16,796 bases of DNA, taken from Methanobrevibacter sp. Lineage in GTDB: Archaea; Methanobacteriota; Methanobacteria; Methanobacteriales; Methanobacteriaceae. Under the pieces are notes generated by a model. That model searched no databases. It was not told the DNA's origin and saw only the letters and a program-made list of their open reading frames with translations. This document shows positions 6,313 to 13,430 of this stretch, piece by piece. Position 1 is the first letter of the stretch; each line of letters opens with the position of its first letter. Made by a program: the position numbers and the translations under genes. The stretch covers positions 1-16,796 of the forward strand of contig JAITOM010000112.1 of NCBI GenBank assembly GCA_031289975.1. The letters are read 5' to 3'.

Positions 6313-7968
6313 TTAACTCGCAGGAGAAATTAAAGTTCTTTCACCATCAGGCATAAATTCTCTCAATGCACCTTTAGCAATGCATTTTCTTGGATTTTCA
6401 AAGTCAAAAGATAAATTTTTATCTGCAAATGCAATTTTAATTAAAGGATTTGCACAAAAAGCATCTTTTCTTGCAGCATGAGGTGATTGAGCTATGCCTG
6501 TATATTCTGGTTGGTGTCCAACATTCATGGCATAGTTAGGATAATTTGGACCCCTTAACTCATGAATTAAACCTTCGTCTCCTCTAATTGAAAGAGAATT
6601 TGAAGCTCCACATTGATCCTGTAAATCATATCCATAAAAACCTAATCTACTATGACCCTCTTTATGCAATATTTGGCTTAAATACCATCCATTAATTCCT
6701 GCATTTGAGTTTCCAGTTGCAAATCCTACTGAACATCCTGCAGCTGCTGAAAGTACAGCTGTTCTTTGTGATCCCCCAAAATGATCCTCTAAAAGTGTAG
6801 GAATTTCGTATTGTTCCAATCCATAGAGAGTAACTTCTGTTGCTATATCCTTAACAACATCCATAGTAGGTTTGGTTCCACATATACCATATTTATTTTC
6901 AACATAATCCATACCATAATAGATAAAATCATCAAGGATGTCATCAGTATAAGCAGCTGTTGCATATTGAGTGAATCCTACTCCTCCGGACATATATGAG
7001 CCAAGCCAGATTTGGTCATAAATAGCTGCTGCTGCAGCAATAGTTTCAAGTGTCACTTCAACAGGATCTTCAGATACTCTTGAAGTTTGAACCATATCGG
7101 CTAATACTCCAAAAGGAATTCCTCCAGGTTCGTTAGGTCCTCTAGCTCTTCTAGCTGGGAGAAAACTGCCCATTTCAATAACATCCGCATGTTTAGCTGC
7201 ATATGAAAAATCAGCTATTGCTGCTTCTCCAGCACATAATTTGTATGCTGATATAAAACTCATTCCAATTTGCATAGCTGACCATCGAGAAACAGTTCCT
7301 CCATCACAACATCTTACTACTAACGAAGGTACCCTACTTACCTGATAGGTTTTATTATCAAGATATTTTTTCAACATTTCTGCTTGATCTTCTGGAAATT
7401 CTTTGTTTATATCAATAATAAACTTTTGATCTAATTCATCAGCTAAAGTATCGTCTCCAGTGAATATTTTTGCATAACAATCTCCTACAAGTCCTGGATG
7501 AACTTCGACCATATGTTCCTGAACTACGGCTCCTCCTGGAAGTGAATGATTAATAACCTCCATATATTCATTTATTGTTTCTGGTGTGACTTCTACACCT
7601 AAACGTTTTTCAAGAACAGAATGAGCAGTGTTCATACCTACAAGAATGGTTCTTTTTATATCATCAGCCAACTGTTGAATAGCAGCATTATTACAAAAAT
7701 GAAGGTCATCTCCTTCAACATATGTATCTGTACCTGAAATTTTATATGCCATCAATTTTCTTTGTCCTAATGGGACTCCAATATCAGGATTATAAAAAGA
7801 AAGACCTCCTCTGTCTTTTGCTATTTTTTCAGCATATTCATTAAATTCTCTTTTTCTTGGGGATTGTTTCCAACCACCAAAATTATAAAATTCAGTATTG
7901 TGTTTATTGGGATCTTCATCGAATTTATTTTTTAAGGCTTTTAAAAAAATCTTTTCTTCATTTGTCAT
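6313..7968 (-). CDS. mrtA: Methyl-coenzyme M reductase II subunit alpha
   Basis: This 551-residue subunit is full length and close to other alpha subunits. With small offsets from the usual numbering, the F430 ligand glutamine is Q150 (GGAVVQEHM). The sites of the known modifications are present: H260 (AAKHA) for methylhistidine, R274 (PARRARGPNEPGG) for methylarginine, Q401 (GGSQR) for methylglutamine, G446 (FYGYD) for thioglycine, D451 for didehydroaspartate and C453 (DQCGASN) for methylcysteine. F332 and Y335 lie in SGGVGFTQYA, the segment used for mcrA typing. It makes methane and CoM-S-S-CoB from methyl-CoM and CoB in an alpha2-beta2-gamma2 complex. GGGAG, inside the end of mrtG, is its ribosome binding site, and the genes are 2 bp apart. 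Isoenzyme II is inferred from the BDGA order without mcrC. Confidence 0.95.
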   Translation of the reverse strand: MTNEEKIFLKALKNKFDEDPNKHNTEFYNFGGWKQSPRKREFNEYAEKIAKDRGGLSFYNPDIGVPLGQRKLMAYKISGTDTYVEGDDLHFCNNAAIQQLADDIKRTILVGMNTAHSVLEKRLGVEVTPETINEYMEVINHSLPGGAVVQEHMVEVHPGLVGDCYAKIFTGDDTLADELDQKFIIDINKEFPEDQAEMLKKYLDNKTYQVSRVPSLVVRCCDGGTVSRWSAMQIGMSFISAYKLCAGEAAIADFSYAAKHADVIEMGSFLPARRARGPNEPGGIPFGVLADMVQTSRVSEDPVEVTLETIAAAAAIYDQIWLGSYMSGGVGFTQYATAAYTDDILDDFIYYGMDYVENKYGICGTKPTMDVVKDIATEVTLYGLEQYEIPTLLEDHFGGSQRTAVLSAAAGCSVGFATGNSNAGINGWYLSQILHKEGHSRLGFYGYDLQDQCGASNSLSIRGDEGLIHELRGPNYPNYAMNVGHQPEYTGIAQSPHAARKDAFCANPLIKIAFADKNLSFDFENPRKCIAKGALREFMPDGERTLISPAS

Positions 7969-7970
7969 TT

Positions 7971-8765
7971 TTATTCTCCCAATTTATATTTTAAATCATT
8001 TTTAAAAACTTCTAATCCAAATCCACCATTAGTTCTGGCTTCATGAATTGACCCAACCACTTCTATTGCTTCTTTATCTTCTCTCATACTAACATTATCA
8101 CTTCTATAAATAGTGGTGATTTCTTTAAGATATTCCTCATCCATTGGTTCTCCAACATTCACTGGTTCATCAAGGGGTCTTCCTACTTGATCTTTTACAT
8201 AAGAAATTTTATTAGTTTTTTTATCATATAAATATCTTTGAAGAGCATCAAACATGAGCCCATCTTCATCAAGTCTTAAAGAATGTCCATGAACTGTTGC
8301 ACCTCTTAAACCAGATTTTGCAGGGTCAAAAAATTCAGTTTCAAGTAACAATTTTGAAATTCTTTCTAAGTCAAGTTCTCTCATTTCAATAACTTGTCTT
8401 CCAGATAAAGTTCCAGTATCCACACCTCTAAATCTCCACATATATGTTCTGGCTCTATCATATGGTTGAGCAGGTGCATTGTACATAGAATCAGCAAACT
8501 GAATATATCTAATTCTTACTCCTTCTTTTGCACCTTGAATTGGTTCTACAAGATCTTTCATCATATCTTCCTCAGAATCCATTTCATCCAAAGGTGGATG
8601 GACAGTTTTATAATTTTCTCCAGGATTTCTATGACCTAAAACATTAACAATATCCTTGTCAGGTATGTTTCTTAACTTTTTGAATTCAAATGTAGGATCC
8701 ATATGTTTCCTACGGTTTTCAGCTATTTTTGTCTCACCCGGAGAGTATTGAGCTTTATAATCCAT
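7971..8765 (-). CDS. mrtG: Methyl-coenzyme M reductase II subunit gamma
   Basis: This 264-residue gamma subunit has the family blocks YSPGETKIAENRRKHMDP, VLGHRNPGENYKTVHPPL, RIRYIQFADSMYNAPAQPYD and GVDTGTLSGRQVIEMRELDL. The LSGRQ loop (120-124) contributes to the F430 pocket. Its length is nearer to isoenzyme II gamma subunits than to the roughly 250-residue gamma of MCR I, supporting mrt. The C-terminal part (YLYDKKTNKISYVKDQVGRP and the final EARTNGGFGLEVFK) fits this. The ribosome binding site GGTGAT lies within the last codons of mrtD and its stop, and the ATG follows that stop by 2 nt, so translation is probably coupled. The active enzyme needs it in a 2:2:2 complex. Confidence 0.95.
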   Translation of the reverse strand: MDYKAQYSPGETKIAENRRKHMDPTFEFKKLRNIPDKDIVNVLGHRNPGENYKTVHPPLDEMDSEEDMMKDLVEPIQGAKEGVRIRYIQFADSMYNAPAQPYDRARTYMWRFRGVDTGTLSGRQVIEMRELDLERISKLLLETEFFDPAKSGLRGATVHGHSLRLDEDGLMFDALQRYLYDKKTNKISYVKDQVGRPLDEPVNVGEPMDEEYLKEITTIYRSDNVSMREDKEAIEVVGSIHEARTNGGFGLEVFKNDLKYKLGE

Positions 8766-8767
8766 AT

Positions 8768-9259
8768 TTAATCACCAAGTATTAATTTTACAGTTTCTTT
8801 TGACCTTGCATTAGGATCTACCAATCCTATCATACGATAATCTATTTTTTCTTCAAATCCTACTCCATATTTTAAATAATCTGATACAGTAGTATTATTT
8901 TTAGTAAAAATACCTGCTGAAATTTCATATTTAAAATTAAGTCTTTTTAAAAGTATATTATCTAATTTTTTTAGGAATAGGTTTACTTTTTCGAGTTCCA
9001 CAGTTATTATGATAGAACCAACTGAAATAAAAAGTTTTATATCTTTTTTTTTGACTTTTATAACTTTTCTATCTGAATGGTTTACATTAACTCCTTTTGC
9101 AGGACCAAAACCAATTATTTTAGGTAAAGATTCACCATTTATCATGACCCTTACTATTCCTTTCAATTCCAGTAAATCATTAAGTATTTTTTCAGTTGTT
9201 TCTGGTTTCAAATATCTATATGGAAATATTTTCACGTCAATTACTTTTACTTCTTCCAT
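8768..9259 (-). CDS. mrtD: Methyl-coenzyme M reductase operon protein D
   Basis: This 163-residue protein fits the McrD family: DVKIFPYRYLKPETTEKIL, ELKGIVRVMINGESLPK and IIGFGPAKGVNVNHSDRK, then a long variable middle and DYRMIGLVDPNARSKE near the end. McrD is not part of the finished reductase; work on homologues points to a chaperone-like role in MCR assembly or cofactor delivery. It lies between the B and G genes, 18 bp after mrtB, with AAGGTGATGAT directly before the ATG. It is followed immediately by mrtG with no mcrC, which distinguishes mrt from mcr operons. Confidence 0.92.
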   Translation of the reverse strand: MEEVKVIDVKIFPYRYLKPETTEKILNDLLELKGIVRVMINGESLPKIIGFGPAKGVNVNHSDRKVIKVKKKDIKLFISVGSIIITVELEKVNLFLKKLDNILLKRLNFKYEISAGIFTKNNTTVSDYLKYGVGFEEKIDYRMIGLVDPNARSKETVKLILGD

Positions 9260-9277
9260 ATCATCACCTTAAATTTC

Positions 9278-10609
9278 TCATATTTTATTTTTTATTTCTA
9301 TTGCTCCATCAGCAACATATTTTATGGGTTCTTTGAAATAATTTATATCTCCATAAACAGCACCTATTAATCCAGATGTAGATTCAACTGAAAACATTTG
9401 TGTTCCCGCATCCATAGACATTGCAGCAGCATTACATGGTATAGCAAAACCCTTACTATGTCTTGTTACTACGTGGTTTCCATGAAATGTACCTGGACCT
9501 CCTCCACCGTAAATACCATGTGAAAAAAAGCTCATTCCCACACCAGTTCCTTGTGCTCTCCCATAATCTACACCTGGAAGACCAGTTTCATATTCTAACA
9601 TGTCATTGAAATATAAAAGTGTTGAAGCAACTCCTTGTGCAGCTCTTGTTGCACCTACGTTTACTATAACAGAAGCTATAAGCCCAGATGCTGCATAAGC
9701 ATTCCATAAAGCCCAATCAACTGGTTCATATAAATTAAATCCTGAAGTCATAGTTTTTTTAGTTTTTATGATACCCTTTTCAAATGCTCTTTCAACAAGA
9801 GAATTTATAACAGTTCCTACAGTACCTTTTCCATTCTCTCTTACCAGATCAAATACTAAATTATTAGCATTTAAACCTTGATATGCCAGTCCTAAAAGAT
9901 GATATCTTTCAAAAGCACCTAAAGCATCTCCCATTTCAAACATTGCTGTTTGTTCTAAAATAGAGGATAATGCTACAGCATTAAGAGTATTTTTCTTTGT
10001 GATAGCCACTACATGATTAGCCATTATATTTCTAAGACCATAGCCTAGTCCTTCAAGCATTACTGGTGGTCCAAGTAGTGCTGTAACATTTCCGCCCATG
10101 AAATCTACACTTTGAGGATACCTTCCTAAAACTGCAGTTTTAACAGCAGAAGCATCAAATTTATCTACATCAAAGGTATTTATAATAGCTTGAATTACTG
10201 CTTCACCAGCAACTAATGTTGAAACAGTATACTCTGCTGCTAAATTTAATCTTTGGGATGGCATTTGCACTAACATTTGGTTTCCATTATTAATCATTTT
10301 TAAATTAAAATCGTCTTCTTCATGGATCTGAATTATTTTTTTAATTTTATCTGCTATTACATCAGCATTTTCTACTATAGGTAATTTCAGCTCTCTACCT
10401 GGAACAAAATTTGATTTTCCTCCAAATTTTGCATTCTCAAGCGAACTTTCTATTGCAGATAAATTAACTGCCACAGAACGTTTAACTGCATGGACAATTT
10501 TTTCTATTGTAGGGTTTAACATTGGACTTATTGCTTCTAAAGGGACATTTTCTTCTAAGAGTTTCCCATCAACACCATATAAGTCTAATTTATCGTCATA
10601 TATTGGCAT
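9278..10609 (-). CDS. mrtB: Methyl-coenzyme M reductase II subunit beta
   Basis: From the ATG at 10609 the protein is 443 residues, the usual beta-subunit length, and begins MPIYDDKLDLYG like its relatives. That start has AGGTG 7 nt upstream; an in-frame ATG at 10636 would add nine residues with no family match. Active-site residues fall at standard positions: F361 and Y367 in SFFSHGIYGGGGPG, and H379 in GNHVVTRHSKG, which contacts coenzyme B. Other strong blocks are VLGRYPQSVDFMG, ILEQTAMFEMGDALGAFER, TRAAQGVASTLLY and AAAMSMDAGTQMFS. It is the first gene of the operon, so regulation of all four genes acts upstream of it, where there are overlapping palindromes at 10635-10651 and a repeat array at 10826-10894. 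Confidence 0.95.
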   Translation of the reverse strand: MPIYDDKLDLYGVDGKLLEENVPLEAISPMLNPTIEKIVHAVKRSVAVNLSAIESSLENAKFGGKSNFVPGRELKLPIVENADVIADKIKKIIQIHEEDDFNLKMINNGNQMLVQMPSQRLNLAAEYTVSTLVAGEAVIQAIINTFDVDKFDASAVKTAVLGRYPQSVDFMGGNVTALLGPPVMLEGLGYGLRNIMANHVVAITKKNTLNAVALSSILEQTAMFEMGDALGAFERYHLLGLAYQGLNANNLVFDLVRENGKGTVGTVINSLVERAFEKGIIKTKKTMTSGFNLYEPVDWALWNAYAASGLIASVIVNVGATRAAQGVASTLLYFNDMLEYETGLPGVDYGRAQGTGVGMSFFSHGIYGGGGPGTFHGNHVVTRHSKGFAIPCNAAAMSMDAGTQMFSVESTSGLIGAVYGDINYFKEPIKYVADGAIEIKNKI

Positions 10610-10634
10610 ATTTTTACACCTTTTTACTTTATTC

Positions 10635-10651
10635 ATGTTATAACATATGTT
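10635..10651. promoter_or_regulatory. Two overlapping palindromes just upstream of mrtB
   Basis: ATGTTATAACAT (10635-10646) and AACATATGTT (10642-10651) are perfect palindromes that overlap, 26-42 bp before the mrtB ATG. They contain the GTTAT/ATAAC half-sites found in the distal array. A regulator site in the leader or near the transcription start is plausible but unproven. Confidence 0.35.
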
Positions 10652-10692
10652 TAAAAATATCTATGAATATTATTGAGTAAATAAAAATTTTT

Positions 10693-10702
10693 AAGTTATA
10701 AA
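10693..10702 (-). promoter_or_regulatory. Candidate proximal TATA box of the mrt operon
   Basis: The minus strand reads GGGATTTTATAACTTAAAAA, a TATA-like box about 90 bp before mrtB that would give a leader near 60 nt. It competes with a distal box at 10899-10908; the text alone cannot decide between them. Confidence 0.3.
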
Positions 10703-10825
10703 ATCCCAATAGGTAAAATAATTTCAATAATAACTAAATATACCCTTAAGTCGATTATAACATTGAAAATAACTTAAAAATCCAATTTTTTACATTTTTA
10801 TTCTTTAATAATGTTCGAGATATCA

Positions 10826-10894
10826 ATAACCTATAGTTATATAATAACTTATAGTTATATAATAAACTATAGTTATTTTATAACTATTAGTCAT
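10826..10894. promoter_or_regulatory. Four 15-bp palindromic sites repeated every 18 bp upstream of mrtB
   Basis: ATAACCTATAGTTAT (10826-10840), ATAACTTATAGTTAT (10844-10858), ATAAACTATAGTTAT (10862-10876) and a degenerate ATAACTATTAGTCAT (10880-10894) start exactly 18 bp apart. Each has arms ATAAC and GTTAT around a 5-bp A/T-rich centre, so each looks like a dimer site. The array lies just downstream of the distal TATA candidate and about 220-285 bp before mrtB, where a repressor or cooperative regulator could act. Confidence 0.6.
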
Positions 10895-10896
10895 TA

Positions 10897-10910
10897 TAAT
10901 ATATAAAGTT
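10897..10910 (-). promoter_or_regulatory. Candidate distal TATA box of the mrt operon
   Basis: The minus strand reads CAAACTTTATATATTATAATG, a good BRE-plus-TATA match by eye. Transcription would begin near 10875, inside the four-site array, and give a leader of about 265 nt. The complementary text (ATATATAAAG) could also serve a plus-strand start into gene-poor DNA. Confidence 0.35.
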
Positions 10911-11197
10911 TGTCATTGAAAATAGAAGAAAATTTGAGATTCTACTATAAAGTATTACTTTAAAATTCTGAATATTCTTTAAATTAGAATTCAAAAAACA
11001 TTAAAATCTTTTTAAAATGTTCATTTATTATAAAAATCATTTTTATAATTAAATTTAAAGTTATATTTCCATATATTCATTTATAATGCTTAAATTTTTA
11101 AATATATATTTTAAAACATTTTAAATTGAAAATAAAAGGTTAAACATGAACAAATAAAAAATTAATTGGATTAAAATAATAAACAAATTTATCATAG

Positions 11198-11293
11198 TAA
11201 TAACTTAATAGAAATAGATAATAATAAAATATTTTTATTAAATCTAAAAATTTTTAATAAAAATATTATTAAAATATTAATTTTAAGTTATTA
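11198..11293. repeat. Nested inverted repeat in AT-rich spacer
   Basis: TAATAACTTAA (11198-11208) pairs with TTAAGTTATTA (11283-11293). Inside it, AATATTTTTATTAA (11228-11241) pairs perfectly with 11254-11267 around a 12-nt loop. Nearly all pairs are A-T, so chance is a real possibility. Confidence 0.4.
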
Positions 11294-11523
11294 TAATATT
11301 TTATTTGAATCTTAATTTAATATAATTCAATGAAGTGAATTAAATAGCTTTACTTGCTTTTAAACTAAAAACAAATATTTTTAATCAACAATAATTTTAA
11401 CTCAGATTTTCATTGAAGAGATTGGATTTAACACTTTAATTTTTATGATAATTATAAAAATTTATTCAAAATTATTTATTCTAAACTCATGGGCTCTGTT
11501 CTCTTTTATTCAATATTGTTTTT

Positions 11524-11622
11524 ATGAAGAAATTAATTGTCAACGAAAGAAGAAGAATAAAAAGAATACATATAGAAAAAATCGATGAATATTTGGATGG
11601 TATGAAAAATATTAGGAATTGA
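11524..11622 (+). other. Short 32-codon open frame, doubtful
   Basis: It encodes MKKLIVNERRRIKRIHIEKI and then DEYLDGMKNIRN, a basic start and an amphipathic, protein-like end. There is no ribosome binding site and no recognisable family. It ends about 20 bp before the second MITE-like copy. It may be the tail of a degraded gene or chance. The minus-strand ORF over the same bases is less protein-like. Confidence 0.2.
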
Positions 11623-11640
11623 ATTAAATTATATTTGACA

Positions 11641-11776
11641 TATATAGTAGGACATCTATTTTTTGGCAATATAATTTTTAATCTAATTTTAGTGAATGAT
11701 TTTTTATTGGCTAAATCATAGAAATTTTTCTTTCATACATTACAAATGTTTGCCAAAAATAGGTTCCCGGCTATAG
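11641..11776. mobile_element. MITE-like inverted-repeat element, copy 2
   Basis: This copy aligns with 1032-1173 over its whole length: the same interior (AGTGAATGATT, CTAAATCATAGAAATTTTTC, TTTCATA, ACAAATGTTTG) and the same arms, CTATTTTTTGGCAA at 11656-11669 and TTGCCAAAAATAGG at 11750-11763. Compared with copy 1, the A-T pair at TTAGCAA/TTGCTAA has become G-C in both arms, keeping the pairing. The outer edges are again TATA-rich (TATATA left, CTATAG right). It sits in the gene-poor stretch between mrtB and the tetR-family gene and encodes nothing. Confidence 0.6.
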
Positions 11777-12439
11777 GAGGAAATGATTAAATGTGAGATA
11801 AGAAAAAAATTAAATAAAAAATGAAGAGAGTGGTAACATTAAATAAATCTATTCAATTAAACTATAAGGTATTATTTATTTTTAAATTAATATTAATTAA
11901 AATTGCTTGGAGTTTTAAATATTATTGAAACATTTATTTAAATACATAATAAATTATAACTATAATGATGAAAAAATGTTTGTAATTAACCATTTATTTT
12001 TAAATATTTCAATTAATATTAAGTTAATTTTTAAATAATAATTTTTATCTTTTTATTGTTGAAAATTTATTTTCAACTTAGGAGAATTTATTCTCCGTTT
12101 TTAAAAATAATAATTATAATTTTTTTAATTAAAAATTTAACAGTTATATTGTAATTTAAAAAATTTCATTATTGAACTTGTTCAATTAGAAAAACGAAGT
12201 TTTTTTACTTACAAACATTATTTCATACACTATAAATGAATATTTTATAAATTACATGTTTTTAAATAATAAAAAATAACATAGTGTTTTGTAAAATTAT
12301 TTATTTTTTAGTTATATATCAATTTTATAAAATTCAATTAAATATTTGTAATCAAAAGTGGTTTTAATTTCTCTAAATTAAATTTAAAAGATAAATTTAA
12401 TATTTGAAAAAATAATTTCCAAAAAATTTTTGAATTCAA
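11777..12439. other. Gene-poor AT-rich region before tetR-family gene
   Basis: Apart from the hairpin cluster at 12058-12204, no gene is seen here. The sequence is dominated by A/T runs with stops in every frame. Confidence 0.5.
12058..12210. terminator. Cluster of four short hairpins, one a terminator-like stem with T-run
   Basis: Stems are GTTGAAAA/TTTTCAAC (12058-12077), GGAGAA/TTCTCC (12081-12096) followed by GTTTTT, ATTGAAC/GTTCAAT (12171-12186) and AAAAAC/GTTTTT (12190-12204) followed by more T. The first two share the loop TTTA. The second is the clearest terminator-like structure for plus-strand transcription; no gene lies directly before it. Confidence 0.4.
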
Positions 12440-12451
12440 TATAATATATTA
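12430..12451 (+). promoter_or_regulatory. Candidate promoter and operator of the tetR-family gene
   Basis: A perfect palindrome TTGAATTCAA (12430-12439) is joined to a TATA-like stretch TATAATATATTA (12440-12451). Transcription would start near 12470-12475, giving a leader of about 35 nt to the ATG at 12507. TetR-family genes often control themselves through such palindromes; this is inference. Confidence 0.35.
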
Positions 12452-12506
12452 ATTATGCAAAACATCATATTTTAATGCTATGAATAAGCTTATTAAAGGT
12501 GAATCA

Positions 12507-13217
12507 ATGTCAATCATTAAAAGGAGAGAAAAAGAAAGAAAACAGAGAAGAAAAGATATTATAAATGCTGCTGAAAAGCTATTCTTTTCAAAAGGTTTTG
12601 ATATTATTTCTATGAATGATATTGCTTCTGAAGTTGAACTTTCCAAAGCAACTTTATATTTATATTTTGAAAATAAGGAATCATTATTTTTTGCGATTGT
12701 ACTTCGAGGAACAAGAATTTTAAATTCCATGATAAAAAATGATGTAGAAAAAGAAAAAACAGGAATTGATAAAATAAATGCATTTAGAGATGCATATAAT
12801 AAATTTACACAAGAGTATCCTGATCATATTAAAATTTATAATTATTTCCATTCAGGAAGGTTTCATTTAACTGAGAAAAAAATAGTTGAAAAAGAAAAAA
12901 ATGTAGAATTTGGCAATCCTGATAACTCTAAACCTTATCTTAGTGAATGTGCAAACGAGATACTAAAATTGCGTGAAGAAAGATTTTCAATTCTTTGTAA
13001 TTCTGTTAAAAAAGGTATAAACGATAAAACAATACGTCAAGATATAGATCCTGTTGAAATTTCAGTTTTATTGTTGTCAATTTCTAAAAATTTATCAACC
13101 ATTCCATTAGATCGGAAAATATCACTTAAAAATCGTGGAATTGATCAAAAAACATATTTTAAACATGTGAGTAAGTTAATACAAGACATGATAATTAATC
13201 AAGACAGTGAAAATTGA
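12507..13217 (+). CDS. TetR/AcrR-family transcriptional regulator
   Basis: The start at 12507 is preferred over an in-frame ATG at 12480 because GGTGA lies 5 nt before it; this gives 236 residues. The N-terminus is highly basic (IKRREKERKQRRKDIINAAE), followed by the TetR DNA-binding domain: AEKLFFSKGFDIISMNDIA, then SEVELSKATLYLYFENKESL with the helix-turn-helix at about 36-57 and the typical Y-x-Y-F-x-N-K-E-S-L end. The C-terminal two-thirds is a helical ligand-binding and dimerisation domain with no recognised ligand type. It is the only clear plus-strand gene, isolated between gene-poor DNA and the convergent cbi operon. Its targets are unknown; it is the only regulator in the window, so it is a candidate for the mrt or cbi operon or for itself. 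Confidence 0.9.
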   Translation: MSIIKRREKERKQRRKDIINAAEKLFFSKGFDIISMNDIASEVELSKATLYLYFENKESLFFAIVLRGTRILNSMIKNDVEKEKTGIDKINAFRDAYNKFTQEYPDHIKIYNYFHSGRFHLTEKKIVEKEKNVEFGNPDNSKPYLSECANEILKLREERFSILCNSVKKGINDKTIRQDIDPVEISVLLLSISKNLSTIPLDRKISLKNRGIDQKTYFKHVSKLIQDMIINQDSEN

Positions 13218-13258
13218 TTTACATTTTATGGCACTGTAAAAAGAGGATCGATTTTCAC
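13207..13258 (+). terminator. Long two-part hairpin overlapping the tetR-family stop codon
   Basis: GTGAAAATTGAT (13207-13218) pairs with ATCGATTTTCAC (13247-13258) with a single T-G wobble. Inside, TTACA (13219-13223) pairs with TGTAA (13235-13239). The stop codon (13215-13217) lies in the left arm. There is no T-run after it, so it is either a weak terminator or an mRNA 3' structure between convergent genes. Confidence 0.45.
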
Positions 13259-13430
13259 AATTAAAAAATTAAGGAGAGTGTAAAGATCTTGGATCCTGAT
13301 TAAGGAGAAATGACATTATATCAACTTTTTCTATTTTTGTAGTAATTTAGTATTACTTTTTTAGTCTTTGTTAATACTGATTCCTTCGAAATCTTTAAAG
13401 TATTAAAACATGAAATAAAAGTTTATAAAT

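Larger units (their letters stand above)
10911..11640. other. Gene-poor AT-rich region
   Basis: No convincing gene is present. The stretch is almost pure A/T with stop codons in all frames. It contains the nested inverted repeat at 11198-11293, a smaller AATTCA/TGAATT hairpin near 11326-11343 and a 32-codon open frame at 11524-11622. Confidence 0.5.

Noticed and set aside
8766..8767. Possible missing mcrC between mrtD and mrtG
   Set aside because: The genes are only 2 bp apart with the ribosome binding site inside mrtD, so C was not lost by a visible deletion; BDGA is the normal mrt layout.
10813..10822. GTTCGAGA as a tRNA T-loop
   Set aside because: The surrounding bases do not form acceptor, D or anticodon stems; no tRNA gene was seen in any spacer.
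10826..10894. CRISPR array
   Set aside because: The 18-bp period with only A/T-rich 3-bp spacers is far too short for repeat-spacer structure, and no cas genes are present.
11487..11669. Minus-strand ORF of 60 codons with a hydrophobic segment
   Set aside because: It starts inside the MITE-like copy 2 and crosses AT-rich spacer; there is no ribosome binding site, and the hydrophobic look follows from T-rich codons.
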